Below, piece after piece: positions 44,444 through 53,253 of a stretch of 64,000 nt of DNA. Below the pieces are notes generated by a model. It was not told where the DNA came from, did no database searches, and saw only the letters and a list, made by a program, of their open reading frames with translations. The DNA is taken from contig NZ_JBOITO010000040.1 of assembly GCF_050717635.1 (NCBI RefSeq), positions 1 to 64,000 of the forward strand. The letters are read 5' to 3'. Numbering within the stretch: position 1 is the first letter of the stretch; each line of letters begins with the position of its first letter. This stretch comes from Clostridium_AD sp050717635 (lineage in GTDB: Bacteria > Bacillota > Clostridia > Clostridiales > Clostridiaceae). Both the position numbers and the translations under genes were made by a program.

Positions 44444-45479
44444 AAAAATCCTCCAGTAAAATTGTTTTTATCCAACTTTTAATTTCTTCAGTAGCAGTTT
44501 TTATATCTACTACTTGAACTTCTAATGCATATTCATATTTATTAGAACCATGAGTGTACATAGGGTCATAATGCTTTATCATAAGTTCACTTACCACTTC
44601 ATAGTATTCTGATTTTAAAACTAACTCCGAATACCTATCAATATTTTTTGCCCCAATATATTTTTCCAGTCTTTTTAAACATTCAATTATTTCCTCGTTA
44701 CAATTTTCAAGTTTTGTATATTCATTAACAATAAGCTCTACTCTAAACCCAATATCTGCTTGTACAAAAATATGTATACCCGTTTTCATTTTCTGAAATA
44801 TAAAATCAGGTATTGTAGCGTTTCCTATTCGTTTGCTTTCTGCTTCAACAAATACGTAAGAGCCTTTAGCCTTTTGTAACATATGAAATATATTAGATTC
44901 AAATTGTTTTTGACTAGTAGATTTACCAAGCCCTACTGTTCCTAATAGTGATCCTCTATGATTAGCATATCCTTCTAAGTCTAAAATATGAAATCCATCT
45001 TGCTGTAACTGTTTAAGAATTTCAGTTTTTCCAACACCAGTGTTACCATGTAAAACAATATATTGAACACTTTCGTTAACCTTTGGTAGGTTTTCAACTA
45101 CAAACCTTCTATATCCTTTATATCCCTCATTTATTCTCTCTGTATTTACCCCAAATGCGCTGAGTAGCGAACCAAGTATACCACTTCTCATTCCTCCTCT
45201 AGCACAAAATAAAATAATTTTATCATATTGTTTCTGGAGTTCTTTAATTTCATCATAAATATGGAGTAATTTTGTAGAAGCTACTTCAAGACCTATTCTT
45301 TTTGCCTTTTCAACACTTTCCTTTGTATACACGGTACCAATAATTTTTCTCTCTTCATCATCAAATAAAGGGATATTTATTGCTCCATTTATAGTTCCAT
45401 CCATGAATTCACCTGGACTTCTTACATCAACTAATATATAATTTCCTTCAATTTCTCCATATTCTATAGTTCTCAACAT
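44427..45479 (-). CDS. mnmH: tRNA 2-selenouridine synthase
   Basis: A 350-residue enzyme replacing sulfur by selenium at tRNA wobble 2-thiouridine using selenophosphate. The N-terminal rhodanese domain has the active-site C92 (LFCARGGMRSG). The C-terminal P-loop domain has Walker A GNTGVGKT (145-152). This implies selenophosphate synthetase elsewhere. It overlaps parE by 17 nt, so the two are translationally linked, an odd pairing with no clear functional reason. Confidence 0.93.
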   Translation of the reverse strand: MLRTIEYGEIEGNYILVDVRSPGEFMDGTINGAINIPLFDDEERKIIGTVYTKESVEKAKRIGLEVASTKLLHIYDEIKELQKQYDKIILFCARGGMRSGILGSLLSAFGVNTERINEGYKGYRRFVVENLPKVNESVQYIVLHGNTGVGKTEILKQLQQDGFHILDLEGYANHRGSLLGTVGLGKSTSQKQFESNIFHMLQKAKGSYVFVEAESKRIGNATIPDFIFQKMKTGIHIFVQADIGFRVELIVNEYTKLENCNEEIIECLKRLEKYIGAKNIDRYSELVLKSEYYEVVSELMIKHYDPMYTHGSNKYEYALEVQVVDIKTATEEIKSWIKTILLEDFYEFRC

Positions 45480-45532
45480 TAATTTTGCCTCCTAGTGTAA
45501 CTCATACTTTCAATGTTATCTTTTATAAAAAC

Positions 45533-45567
45533 ATTAACCGGCAGAATTAAAAACTCCTACCGGTTAA
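45533..45567 (-). terminator. terminator upstream of mnmH
   Basis: ATTAACCGG and CCGGTTAAT form a 9-bp stem with a long A-rich loop, followed on the minus strand by TGTTTTTATAAA. It ends the small membrane-protein transcript at 45599-45985. Confidence 0.75.
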
Positions 45568-45598
45568 TACAGTAATTCGCTCTAATTTTGTTAAGTCC

Positions 45599-45985
45599 TT
45601 AACCAATTGTGTTACTAGTTGGTGGCAATAATGCCACAGCAAGTCTCACCAGATATTTTATGCTTTCGTCATCTATGTTACTTTGAAAACACAATAAATT
45701 AGTAGCATTCTTTGAAAGTTGAATAGCTTTCTCTTCTTTAAAGTTATTATCTTTATCACTATAATTAGTTTCTACATATTGAACTGTTTTTGAAATTACT
45801 CTAATGACTTTTTTTACATTTTCAGCTGTAGCTTCTCCCTGGTCTAAAGATCCAAGTATTACATAATTGAGTCCATAATAGTCATCCACAATATTTACAT
45901 CATTATCCTTTAGCAAATAAACTAAATATCCAAGGCCTATCACTAAAAGAAGTATTAATACATATTGAATAATTATCTCTACCAT
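45599..45985 (-). CDS. small membrane protein, holin-LLH-like (tentative)
   Basis: A 128-residue protein with one N-terminal membrane helix (about 4-24) and a long cytoplasmic helical part with QYVETNYSDKDNNFKEEKAIQLSKN. The layout resembles phage holins of the LLH superfamily (VEQ...GEEKxxxAV), but no lysis or phage genes are near. It may be a domesticated relative or an unrelated anchored coiled coil. RBS GGGGGT; ends in a hairpin. Confidence 0.5.
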   Translation of the reverse strand: MVEIIIQYVLILLLVIGLGYLVYLLKDNDVNIVDDYYGLNYVILGSLDQGEATAENVKKVIRVISKTVQYVETNYSDKDNNFKEEKAIQLSKNATNLLCFQSNIDDESIKYLVRLAVALLPPTSNTIG

Positions 45986-46076
45986 GAACGTACCCCCTTT
46001 ATTTGAATTTATACTACTTTATATGCAATTCAAATAAGAAAGGGTACAAGTTTCGGTTTAATCTGAAAATGTTTTT

Positions 46077-47432
46077 TTAAATTTTTACTAAATCCACAAT
46101 AGTCTCTATGTGTGGAGTATGAGGAAACATGTCCATAAGTACTATCTTTTGCACACTATATCCTCTACTCATCATTTCCTTTAAATCGACTACTAAACTT
46201 TTAGGGTTGCAAGAAACATAAACTATATGAGGCGCATCAAATTTTATCACATAATCTAAGGCTATAGGATGAACTCCAACTCTTGGTGGATCTAAAATAA
46301 TGCTATCCGGTTTATACTTTATATTTTGAATAACCTTAGCAATATCACCTGCTATAAACTCACAATTATTAAGGTTATTAATTTTTGCATTTTCATTTGC
46401 AGCAGCCACCGCTTCTTCTATTAATTCAATTCCCAAAACTTTTTTTGCTTTAGGTGCAACAATTTGTCCAATAGTTCCCGTTCCACAATATAAATCAAAC
46501 ACTGTTTTTGATTCTGAATCCCCAAGAAAGTCCCTAACAATACTATAAAGCTTTTCTGCTCCCTTTGTATTAGTTTGAAAAAAAGCTAAGGGATTAATTT
46601 TAAATTTAAGATCTAATAATTCTTCAATAATATAATCTTTTCCGTATAGTATTTCAGTTTTATCATCTTTAACCATATCTGACAACGAGTCATTAAACAT
46701 ATGTATTATTCCTGTAATGTTACCATCACATTTTAATGCTATAAGCATGTTAGTTAACTGCGTAAGGTCAAGGTCAATTTGAGTTGTAGTTACTAGATTA
46801 ACTAATATTTCACCAGTATTTTTAGCCTTTCGTACAACTAAATTTCTTAAATACCCCTTACGCGTCATTACGTTATATTGTGGCAATTTAAGTTCTCTAA
46901 AATAATCTAATACTAGTTTTAATATTTCTCTAAAATCATTATCTACAATTTTACAATCTGATACATTAACTATACTAAAGCTTCTTCCTTTGGTATGCAT
47001 ACCTAGAGCAAGTTCTCCACCCTTTTGAAAATCACCGAAAGTAAACTCCATCTTATTTCTGTACTCGAATATCTCAGGACTTTTTTCAACACCTAAAAAC
47101 TCAAAATCTTTAATTTCTGCCTCCTCAAACAATTTCAATACCTGTTTCTCTTTTAATTCTAATTGTTTTTCGTAAGAAAGAAATTGATGACTACATCCAC
47201 CACATAAATCCGTAATGCTACATCTAGGCTCAATTTTATAGTCTACATCTTTGAGTATTTTTATTAGTTTAGCTTCTACACCTACTTGTTTCTTTTTTGA
47301 TACTCTACCAATTACTGTTTGCCCTGGTAGTGTACTTTTAATTGAAACTTTTTCACCTTCATAAAAGGCTATGCCCTGTGCTGGAAATTCTATATCTTCT
47401 ATGTAAAATTCATATTCTTTTCTTTTTTTCAT
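46077..47432 (-). CDS. rlmD: 23S rRNA (uracil-C5)-methyltransferase (RlmD/TrmA family)
   Basis: A 451-residue SAM-dependent methyltransferase. An N-terminal TRAM-like domain (1-60) precedes a 4Fe-4S site (C71, C77, C80 in CxxxxxCGGC, plus a Cys near 158). The SAM motif VFDLYCGTGTIG is near 312-323 and the catalytic Cys in VYVSCNPKSL near 408. The exact RNA target (U1939 or another uracil) is inferred only from family. Confidence 0.9.
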   Translation of the reverse strand: MKKRKEYEFYIEDIEFPAQGIAFYEGEKVSIKSTLPGQTVIGRVSKKKQVGVEAKLIKILKDVDYKIEPRCSITDLCGGCSHQFLSYEKQLELKEKQVLKLFEEAEIKDFEFLGVEKSPEIFEYRNKMEFTFGDFQKGGELALGMHTKGRSFSIVNVSDCKIVDNDFREILKLVLDYFRELKLPQYNVMTRKGYLRNLVVRKAKNTGEILVNLVTTTQIDLDLTQLTNMLIALKCDGNITGIIHMFNDSLSDMVKDDKTEILYGKDYIIEELLDLKFKINPLAFFQTNTKGAEKLYSIVRDFLGDSESKTVFDLYCGTGTIGQIVAPKAKKVLGIELIEEAVAAANENAKINNLNNCEFIAGDIAKVIQNIKYKPDSIILDPPRVGVHPIALDYVIKFDAPHIVYVSCNPKSLVVDLKEMMSRGYSVQKIVLMDMFPHTPHIETIVDLVKI

Positions 47433-47448
47433 AATATTTCAGAATCTC

Positions 47449-47817
47449 CTATCCTTTTATAATCGTTAATCCTGATAATTTCTTACCAAGTGTAGTTGAC
47501 GCTTTTCCACTTTCCATAATACTCATATATAATACCATTACAACCATAAATATTATAAATGACATTTGGAATTTTTGAGTTAAATAATACCCTGTTAATC
47601 TAAGAATGGAATCTGCGATAAATACTAATGCCGTTGATATTCCACCTATAACTATTAAATCTATAAGGCTAGCTTTTAAAGTATCTATAAACCTAGGTTT
47701 TATCGATTTATCTACCTTTATATTTTCAGATATACCTTCTTTGTTTTCTACAACTTCATTTTCTATATGGTTTAATTCCTCACTATTATCTTTATTTACT
47801 TCATTTTGTTCTAACAT
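47449..47817 (-). CDS. RDD-domain membrane protein
   Basis: A 122-residue protein with an acidic disordered N-terminus (1-38), then KPRFIDTLKASLIDLIVIGG, two membrane helices (about 52-72 and 82-100) and a final TTLGKKLSGLTII. The Arg and two Asp residues of the RDD family are in place. Function is uncertain (ion/solute transport proposed for some members). 16 nt upstream of rlmD. Confidence 0.8.
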   Translation of the reverse strand: MLEQNEVNKDNSEELNHIENEVVENKEGISENIKVDKSIKPRFIDTLKASLIDLIVIGGISTALVFIADSILRLTGYYLTQKFQMSFIIFMVVMVLYMSIMESGKASTTLGKKLSGLTIIKG

Positions 47818-48043
47818 TTTAAATCCTCCTATAATTTTGCTTTACTTTCCTTCAAGGGAAAAAGCTTATGTTTTTTTAACCCCATCTATATATAATACGT
47901 ATATATTTCATATAAATCAAGGGGATATGTATATCTTTAAGAAATATGACATTAATAACCCTTACATTTATGCCTATAATCAATTATAATGATTATGAAA
48001 TATTGTACATATTTTAGCTTAAATAAAATTAGGTAGGTGTTTT

Positions 48044-48793
48044 ATGTTAACTATTATCTTTCTATGCATAGCTGGTTTTTTAGCAGCTTTTGTAGACTCA
48101 ATAGCAGGTGGTGGAGGCTTAATAAGCGTACCAGCCTTTATGCTTACAGGACTACCTATTCGCATGGTGCTTGGAACCAACAAATTTAGTGCAACTGCTG
48201 GTTCTTTTACCTCTTCTCTTAAATTTATAAGATCAGGTAAAGCCAATTTTAAGCTTTTAAAATTTCTCATTCCCTTTACTTTCATAGGTGCTATGTTAGG
48301 TGTTAGATCAGTATTATATGTAGACCCTAAATTTTTACGTCCCTTGGTTTTAATTCTTATCATGTTTATTGGAATTTATACTCTTTTTTCTAAATCCTTA
48401 GGGCTTGAGGATAAATTTCAAGGACTTTCTAAAAAAAATGTGGGATACGGAATAATACTTGCTCTTTGTCTCGGCTTCTATGATGGTTTTTTTGGACCTG
48501 GTACTGGATCATTTTTAGTTTTTGGATTTATAAATATTTTTGGATTCAATTTCTTAATTTCATCTGCTAATGCTCGAGTTTTAAATTTCACCAGTAATGT
48601 TACAGCCCTAGTTTTATTTGCTATAAACGCAAAAATTAATTATACATATGGAATCCCAGTGGCAATATGTATGATAATAGGGGCTAGAATGGGGACAACC
48701 GTTGCATTAAATAAAGGTTCAAAACTTATTAAACCTATATTTGTAACAATGTCTTTAGCCATTGCCGTTAAAATGCTTTTAGACATGATTTAA
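48044..48793 (+). CDS. TSUP family permease (TauE/SafE-like)
   Basis: A 249-residue integral membrane protein with about eight helices, and the family pattern near the N-terminus (FVDSIAGGGGLISVPAF, about 16-32) and middle (FYDGFFGPGTGSF, about 145-157). TSUP proteins move sulfite, sulfoacetate or other small organo-sulfur anions; the substrate here is unknown. Plus strand, divergent from the RDD gene. RBS TAGGTAGGTG. Confidence 0.92.
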   Translation: MLTIIFLCIAGFLAAFVDSIAGGGGLISVPAFMLTGLPIRMVLGTNKFSATAGSFTSSLKFIRSGKANFKLLKFLIPFTFIGAMLGVRSVLYVDPKFLRPLVLILIMFIGIYTLFSKSLGLEDKFQGLSKKNVGYGIILALCLGFYDGFFGPGTGSFLVFGFINIFGFNFLISSANARVLNFTSNVTALVLFAINAKINYTYGIPVAICMIIGARMGTTVALNKGSKLIKPIFVTMSLAIAVKMLLDMI

Positions 48794-48802
48794 AGATTAC
48801 AT

Positions 48803-48838
48803 AAAAAAAGTAGTTGGATGATATCCAACTACTTTTTT
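48803..48838. terminator. bidirectional terminator
   Basis: AAAAAAGTAGTTGGAT and ATCCAACTACTTTTTT form a perfect 16-bp stem with a GAT loop, serving the convergent TSUP and AAA-ATPase genes. Confidence 0.93.
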
Positions 48839-48842
48839 AGTT

Positions 48843-50405
48843 TTATACATGAATTATAAATATCTCCTTATTATTTTCAAAATTGCTTTCTTTTTTATAC
48901 TCTTTGCTTTTATTAAAGTTAAATATAACTAAAAAACCTTTATTCATACTATGAATATCCAAGTAATCACTAAGCTGATTTAAACCATCTTTATGATATT
49001 TTTCGCCTCTCCATATTTTAAGTTCAATAATATACTTAAAGCTATTGTATGTTATAACTATATCTAACCTTTTTTCTTCGGAAATCTGGACTTCTTTAAA
49101 GTCAAATCCTACTCCATTAATTATAGGCTTAATAAACGCAAGGAATAATAATCTACCTTCTCTCTCTATGAATACAGCATCTACATGACTATATTGTTCC
49201 TTCATAAATTGTTGAAACTTGCATAGTATCTTTTGAATATCTAATCCACCTTGATCAGTTATAAATTTATCTTTAAAATTATATTGACTCATATCCTTCT
49301 GAGTTGTCCTCGACTTTGATATTATATAATTATAAATTACTTCCTCAAATACTTTATTACTTATAACAACTCCGTTAACTCCTTCTTTAAAAATACCATA
49401 AATTACTCCTATATTAATTACGGGATCAAGTGCATTAAAAATTATTATTTCACTATTTATTAAGATTCTTTTTACCAAAAGATATAATTCCTCATTATTT
49501 TCAAGATTTTTAACTATACTTTCAAACAATGTATTAACTTCACCTATTATTAATTTAACAGCCTTATCAATGTCCTTTATATTCCAAGGACTTTTATTAT
49601 CCGGGTAAATCTTCTCATCTATAGTTTTACATACCCTACTTACTAGAAATGGATACCCACCTGTTAAAAAATAAATTCTATCTGATAATTCCTCTATATC
49701 CAGTTTCAATTTATGATGATTTGCATATTCTTTAAGCATTGAACCTATTTCAACTCGATTAAAGCTCATATCGACATCAAAATCAACTGCTATATTCCAA
49801 GGGCTATTTAACTTCTTTTCATCCTCATCTCTAAGTCTTATTTTGAGATTTTTAACATCATGTACTCCAGCTAAAATTACAGATAAAAAGGTAAAATCAC
49901 GTTCTTTATTTCTAAGAAGATACTTATTTCTTAAAGTACCAAGGAAACTTAAAAACAATTGATTATTACTTGATTTATCAACCTCATCAATTATCAATAT
50001 AACTTCTCTCGTAGACTCTTTAATGAATTGGGTTATTACTTTTGAAACATCGTTTAGATTTGAAATATCCCCACATAATCCTTTTAATCTCTTAGCTTCC
50101 TTCTCATCTTGAAATTCTAAACTCCTCTCCATAAGCTCTAAGAATATATTAGAAAAACTTTTTTCTTCTTTGAAAACTGCATCTCCAATGCCCTCTAAAC
50201 TTATAGATATAGTCAAAAACTTTTTTTCTAATTTTTTCTCCAACATATCTAAAGTTGTAGTTTTCCCAAATTGGCGTGGTCTATTTATAGTAAAATAGTC
50301 TCCCATATTTACCATATTTTCTATAGCTTTTAATTTATCATCTACATTTACCATGAAATGTTTTTTAGGAACACAATTACCTGTAGTATTAAATCTTTTT
50401 TCCAA
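48843..50405 (-). CDS. AAA-ATPase with C-terminal PD-(D/E)XK domain
   Basis: A 520-residue protein of the widespread AAA_34-like/PDDEXK_9 architecture. Walker A-like RPRQFGKTTT (42-51), Walker B VILIIDEVDKS (about 140-150), and near the C-terminus EKRLDIVI...YIIELKIWRG, giving the D and ELK of a PD-(D/E)XK nuclease fold. Such genes are multi-copy in clostridia and probably mobile; the function is not established. Start TTG 50405, placed 6 nt after GGGAGGTGG; no ATG fits. Confidence 0.88.
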   Translation of the reverse strand: MEKRFNTTGNCVPKKHFMVNVDDKLKAIENMVNMGDYFTINRPRQFGKTTTLDMLEKKLEKKFLTISISLEGIGDAVFKEEKSFSNIFLELMERSLEFQDEKEAKRLKGLCGDISNLNDVSKVITQFIKESTREVILIIDEVDKSSNNQLFLSFLGTLRNKYLLRNKERDFTFLSVILAGVHDVKNLKIRLRDEDEKKLNSPWNIAVDFDVDMSFNRVEIGSMLKEYANHHKLKLDIEELSDRIYFLTGGYPFLVSRVCKTIDEKIYPDNKSPWNIKDIDKAVKLIIGEVNTLFESIVKNLENNEELYLLVKRILINSEIIIFNALDPVINIGVIYGIFKEGVNGVVISNKVFEEVIYNYIISKSRTTQKDMSQYNFKDKFITDQGGLDIQKILCKFQQFMKEQYSHVDAVFIEREGRLLFLAFIKPIINGVGFDFKEVQISEEKRLDIVITYNSFKYIIELKIWRGEKYHKDGLNQLSDYLDIHSMNKGFLVIFNFNKSKEYKKESNFENNKEIFIIHV

Positions 50406-50515
50406 TATATCCACCTCCCTCAAGTTATATAAAGCTTATACATTAAAACGAACTACATATATGTAAGTTTCTTGAAATATTCCTACTATCTAATATTATA
50501 ACCAAACTTTATGTG

Positions 50516-51019
50516 TTATAGCAACTCATTATTTATCATCCCAAATAATTTATCAAGATAATCGTATGCTATAAACTCTCCATTGCATACCATTTGTTTA
50601 ATTTCCGTCTCACTTACCCATTTTGCGTCAGCAACTTCCTCATACTGAAGTTTTAAATCTCCTATATCTACATTTTGACGTACAAGCCATACATCATCAA
50701 AGCCACTAGAAAATTTAATTGAAAATAAATTTTCACCTTTACTAATATTTAAATCAATACCCAATTCTTCCTTTGTTTCACGCATAACTGCATCTACACT
50801 ACTCTCCCCTAGTGTTGCACACCCAGCAGCAGACCCATCCCACATATTAGGCCATCCCTTTTTCCAAGACTGTCTCTTTTGAATTAGATATTCTCCACTC
50901 GCATTAACAATCCAGACATGAATCACCAAATGATAGTCGCCTTCCACCATAGGCATACCTCTTTTATGAGTCCCTCCAGTTTTCTCTCTATTTTCATCAT
51001 AAATATCCCACAATTCCAT
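50516..51019 (-). CDS. Nudix hydrolase (YfcD/IDI-like)
   Basis: A 167-residue hydrolase with the Nudix box G-CATLG-E...RETKEELGI at about 66-88. The N-terminus ELWDIYDENREKTG and the HLVIHVWIVN strand match the YfcD-like group related to isopentenyl diphosphate isomerase. Substrate unknown. RBS AGGAGGAAA; own promoter region at 50424-50515. Confidence 0.88.
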   Translation of the reverse strand: MELWDIYDENREKTGGTHKRGMPMVEGDYHLVIHVWIVNASGEYLIQKRQSWKKGWPNMWDGSAAGCATLGESSVDAVMRETKEELGIDLNISKGENLFSIKFSSGFDDVWLVRQNVDIGDLKLQYEEVADAKWVSETEIKQMVCNGEFIAYDYLDKLFGMINNELL

Positions 51020-51054
51020 AATAATTTCCTCCTAAAACAATCTACATTACAATA

Positions 51055-51090
51055 TAAAAAAGCAGATGATTTATTTCATCTACTTTTTTA
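51055..51090. terminator. bidirectional terminator
   Basis: AAAAAAGCAGATGA and TTCATCTACTTTTTT arms pair with one mismatch, between the ATP-cone gene and the Nudix gene. Confidence 0.85.
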
Positions 51091-51093
51091 TAA

Positions 51094-51369
51094 TTATTCT
51101 ACTTTCCCACGATTATAATATTTACCCACCTTGTGAAAACCTGATTTTTCTATTACACTGAGCACTATACTTTGAATAAGATAAGATTGAATAGTATCCT
51201 TATCAAGATCTTTTATTTCTCTTTCAATGCTCCTAGCTAAATTCTCAATATCTGATGTATTTAATGGTTCATTGGCATCATCAGAAGCTCTATATATGCT
51301 AGTTTTTATTCTTTGTACATCAAAACTTTGGAGTCTTCCATCTTGCTTAATAACTTTCACATTTATCAT
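51094..51369 (-). CDS. stand-alone ATP-cone domain protein
   Basis: A 91-residue protein that is almost only an ATP-cone: VKVIKQDGRLQSFDVQRIKTSIYRA (about 4-28) and a helical remainder ending in a short YYNRGKVE tail. ATP-cones normally sit at the N-terminus of ribonucleotide reductases and NrdR, where they sense dATP/ATP. Neither the zinc finger of NrdR nor a reductase domain is present. Possibly a free nucleotide sensor or a remnant. Confidence 0.8.
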   Translation of the reverse strand: MINVKVIKQDGRLQSFDVQRIKTSIYRASDDANEPLNTSDIENLARSIEREIKDLDKDTIQSYLIQSIVLSVIEKSGFHKVGKYYNRGKVE

Positions 51370-51450
51370 CTCCTATATATAAATTTCATCAATTGTAATT
51401 TACCTTATTACTATCATCATATAAAACATTCACACAATATTCAAGCTTTT

Positions 51451-51475
51451 TATTTCCATAATCCAGGAATCAGCA
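51451..51475. repeat. imperfect direct repeat, left flank of ATPase cassette
   Basis: The 25 nt match 53220-53244 at 21 positions; the core ATAATCCARGAATCARCA matches at 16 of 18. Together they flank the two-gene cassette at 51495-53070 on both sides. Confidence 0.5.
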
Positions 51476-51494
51476 TTTAAATTTAATTACGCCA

Positions 51495-52010
51495 TTACTC
51501 TACACTCACCACCGGTGTAATCTTAATTTGCGGAAACTTTTCTCTCCACTCTTCCAGGTTATAAACTTCAAAATTTGATATTATTTCTCGTACCATTTTC
51601 TTACCTTCCAATTTAAATGGTAATTGCTTTATTATTTTAATCTTTAATTGTTTTCTTAATTTTATATCAATTATTGGATGTTCAATTAATAAAACATATG
51701 TTATTGGTAATTCTTTTTCATTTCCTTTACAAGCCCAAAACAAGAAAAGACTATCATAATATTTACGAGCTATTCTCTTATAAAAATCCTCACCCTTAAT
51801 CTTTTGTAGCATTCCATTTGGATTTACCGCACCTTCTATGCTAGCATTCTTATATTCAATAAATAATACCTCTTTATCAGTCTCAGTAATAAAATCCACA
51901 TCACTAAGCATTATATTGTTTGTTAAATCATGCATTTCCCATACATACTCTAAATCTGAAAAATCAAACTCATACTTTTTATTTTCGTCTAACAATACCT
52001 TGTTTTTCAT
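51495..52010 (-). CDS. PD-(D/E)XK-like protein paired with ATPase
   Basis: A 171-residue soluble protein without an assigned family. Residues 35-58 read LSDVDFI...VLFIEYKNAS, giving D37/D39 and E52-x-K54 with hydrophobic strands, the arrangement of PD-(D/E)XK nucleases; E25 could be the helix-1 acid. It starts 4 nt after the ATPase stop, so the pair is an operon. Inference: effector nuclease controlled by the ATPase, as in several two-gene defence systems. Activity is unproven. Confidence 0.6.
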   Translation of the reverse strand: MKNKVLLDENKKYEFDFSDLEYVWEMHDLTNNIMLSDVDFITETDKEVLFIEYKNASIEGAVNPNGMLQKIKGEDFYKRIARKYYDSLFLFWACKGNEKELPITYVLLIEHPIIDIKLRKQLKIKIIKQLPFKLEGKKMVREIISNFEVYNLEEWREKFPQIKITPVVSVE

Positions 52011-52014
52011 ATAT

Positions 52015-53070
52015 TTACTCCACTAAATTCTTATCTATAACTTCATCTAAAAGTTTAGAATCAGCCTCAATTATAGAATTATTTTTTAATTCACCAAAAT
52101 ATTCTTTGCTTTCAGACTTAATACCCTCGTTGGTTTTATATAAATTATGATAAATAACATTATCTTTACTATTTCTCTTTATTTCAAAATACTTAGAAAA
52201 ATTGTAGCTATGAGTTGCCACAAAAACCTGAACCCCTTCTCTTTGTAATGTAATAATTATATCTACAATAACTGGTATTAATTCCGGATTAATATTAGCT
52301 TCTGGCTCATCCCATATAAGTATTGTATCTTTATCAATTAATCCATTTCTTATTAGCTTCCACAAAAGTCCAAACTTACGAAGGCCTTCTGCTTCTAATG
52401 AAAATTCTACTTTTATTCCATTGGTTTTTAACACATAAAAAGTATCATTCTCATATACTACTTCTCCATCAATTATTTTTGAAATAACTTTTAACAGCCT
52501 TTGATTTAATGGTGATATTGCTTTAGTTTCTGGAAGCTCAGCATTGGTAATGCTATCAATATAAGTTTTATCAAAGGGCATATCATACTTATTATTTAGT
52601 GCTAAAAACCCTTTTGAATGTGATAACATCTCCTTTGCTGGAATGAATAAGGCTTTTTGCTCTTTATCAGGAAATCCTATTTCATAAGAACCTGTATAAT
52701 CACTGCTCTCCTCTAAATTAAACATAACTTGATTAGTTGATTTATCTGATAAATGTGAATGTGATTTCCCAATTAAATATTTCTTATCCTTTATGATTCT
52801 ACCATACTCTGGTATAACATCTAACACTAGTGGCTTTGTAATTTTTGTAAAAAATTCGCCTTTCTTTAATACACCAACAAAATAATTGCTAATATTATCA
52901 ATGTTCCTATTTCCTTCTTTAGATATTTCACAAGCAGCATATATGCATTTTAATAAATGTGTTTTTCCAGTACCATTCTGACCTATAATTACATTAATAC
53001 CTTTTGAAAATTCTAAATTTTCTTCTTTAAAAACAGTAAAGTTCTTAATGTATATTTCCTTTATACTCAA
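52015..53070 (-). CDS. RecF/OLD-like AAA (ABC-type) ATPase
   Basis: A 351-residue ATPase of the AAA_15/AAA_21 type: Walker A GQNGTGKT (30-37), a signature-like LEAEGLRKFGLL (about 226-237), Walker B TILIWDEPEANINPE (about 256-270) and the switch H in VFVATHSYNF. The family covers OLD, AbiL-, PARIS- and Septu-like ATPases in anti-phage or toxin roles. No TOPRIM domain is fused. Its downstream partner has ExK nuclease features. Confidence 0.85.
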   Translation of the reverse strand: MSIKEIYIKNFTVFKEENLEFSKGINVIIGQNGTGKTHLLKCIYAACEISKEGNRNIDNISNYFVGVLKKGEFFTKITKPLVLDVIPEYGRIIKDKKYLIGKSHSHLSDKSTNQVMFNLEESSDYTGSYEIGFPDKEQKALFIPAKEMLSHSKGFLALNNKYDMPFDKTYIDSITNAELPETKAISPLNQRLLKVISKIIDGEVVYENDTFYVLKTNGIKVEFSLEAEGLRKFGLLWKLIRNGLIDKDTILIWDEPEANINPELIPVIVDIIITLQREGVQVFVATHSYNFSKYFEIKRNSKDNVIYHNLYKTNEGIKSESKEYFGELKNNSIIEADSKLLDEVIDKNLVE

Positions 53071-53219
53071 TAGTCATCACACCTCAACTTTCCTTTTGTT
53101 TTCTATATTTTAAAATTTGCCTGTAATTATTAGTCTTCCTATGCAATTATATTATAACCCATATTTTTGTATTTTCCTATATTAACCTTCATTTTGTCTC
53201 TCCAACTTAGTTCATCTTT

Positions 53220-53244
53220 TATTTTTATAATCCAAGAATCAACA
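53220..53244. repeat. imperfect direct repeat, right flank of ATPase cassette
   Basis: Partner of 51451-51475 (21 of 25 identical). It sits between the ATPase gene and the HTH regulator. Confidence 0.5.
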
Positions 53245-53253
53245 ACTGATCAT

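Noticed and set aside
48019..48363. 114-residue minus-strand frame opposite the TSUP gene
   Set aside because: Shadow of a clear membrane-protein gene; composition and lack of RBS argue against it.
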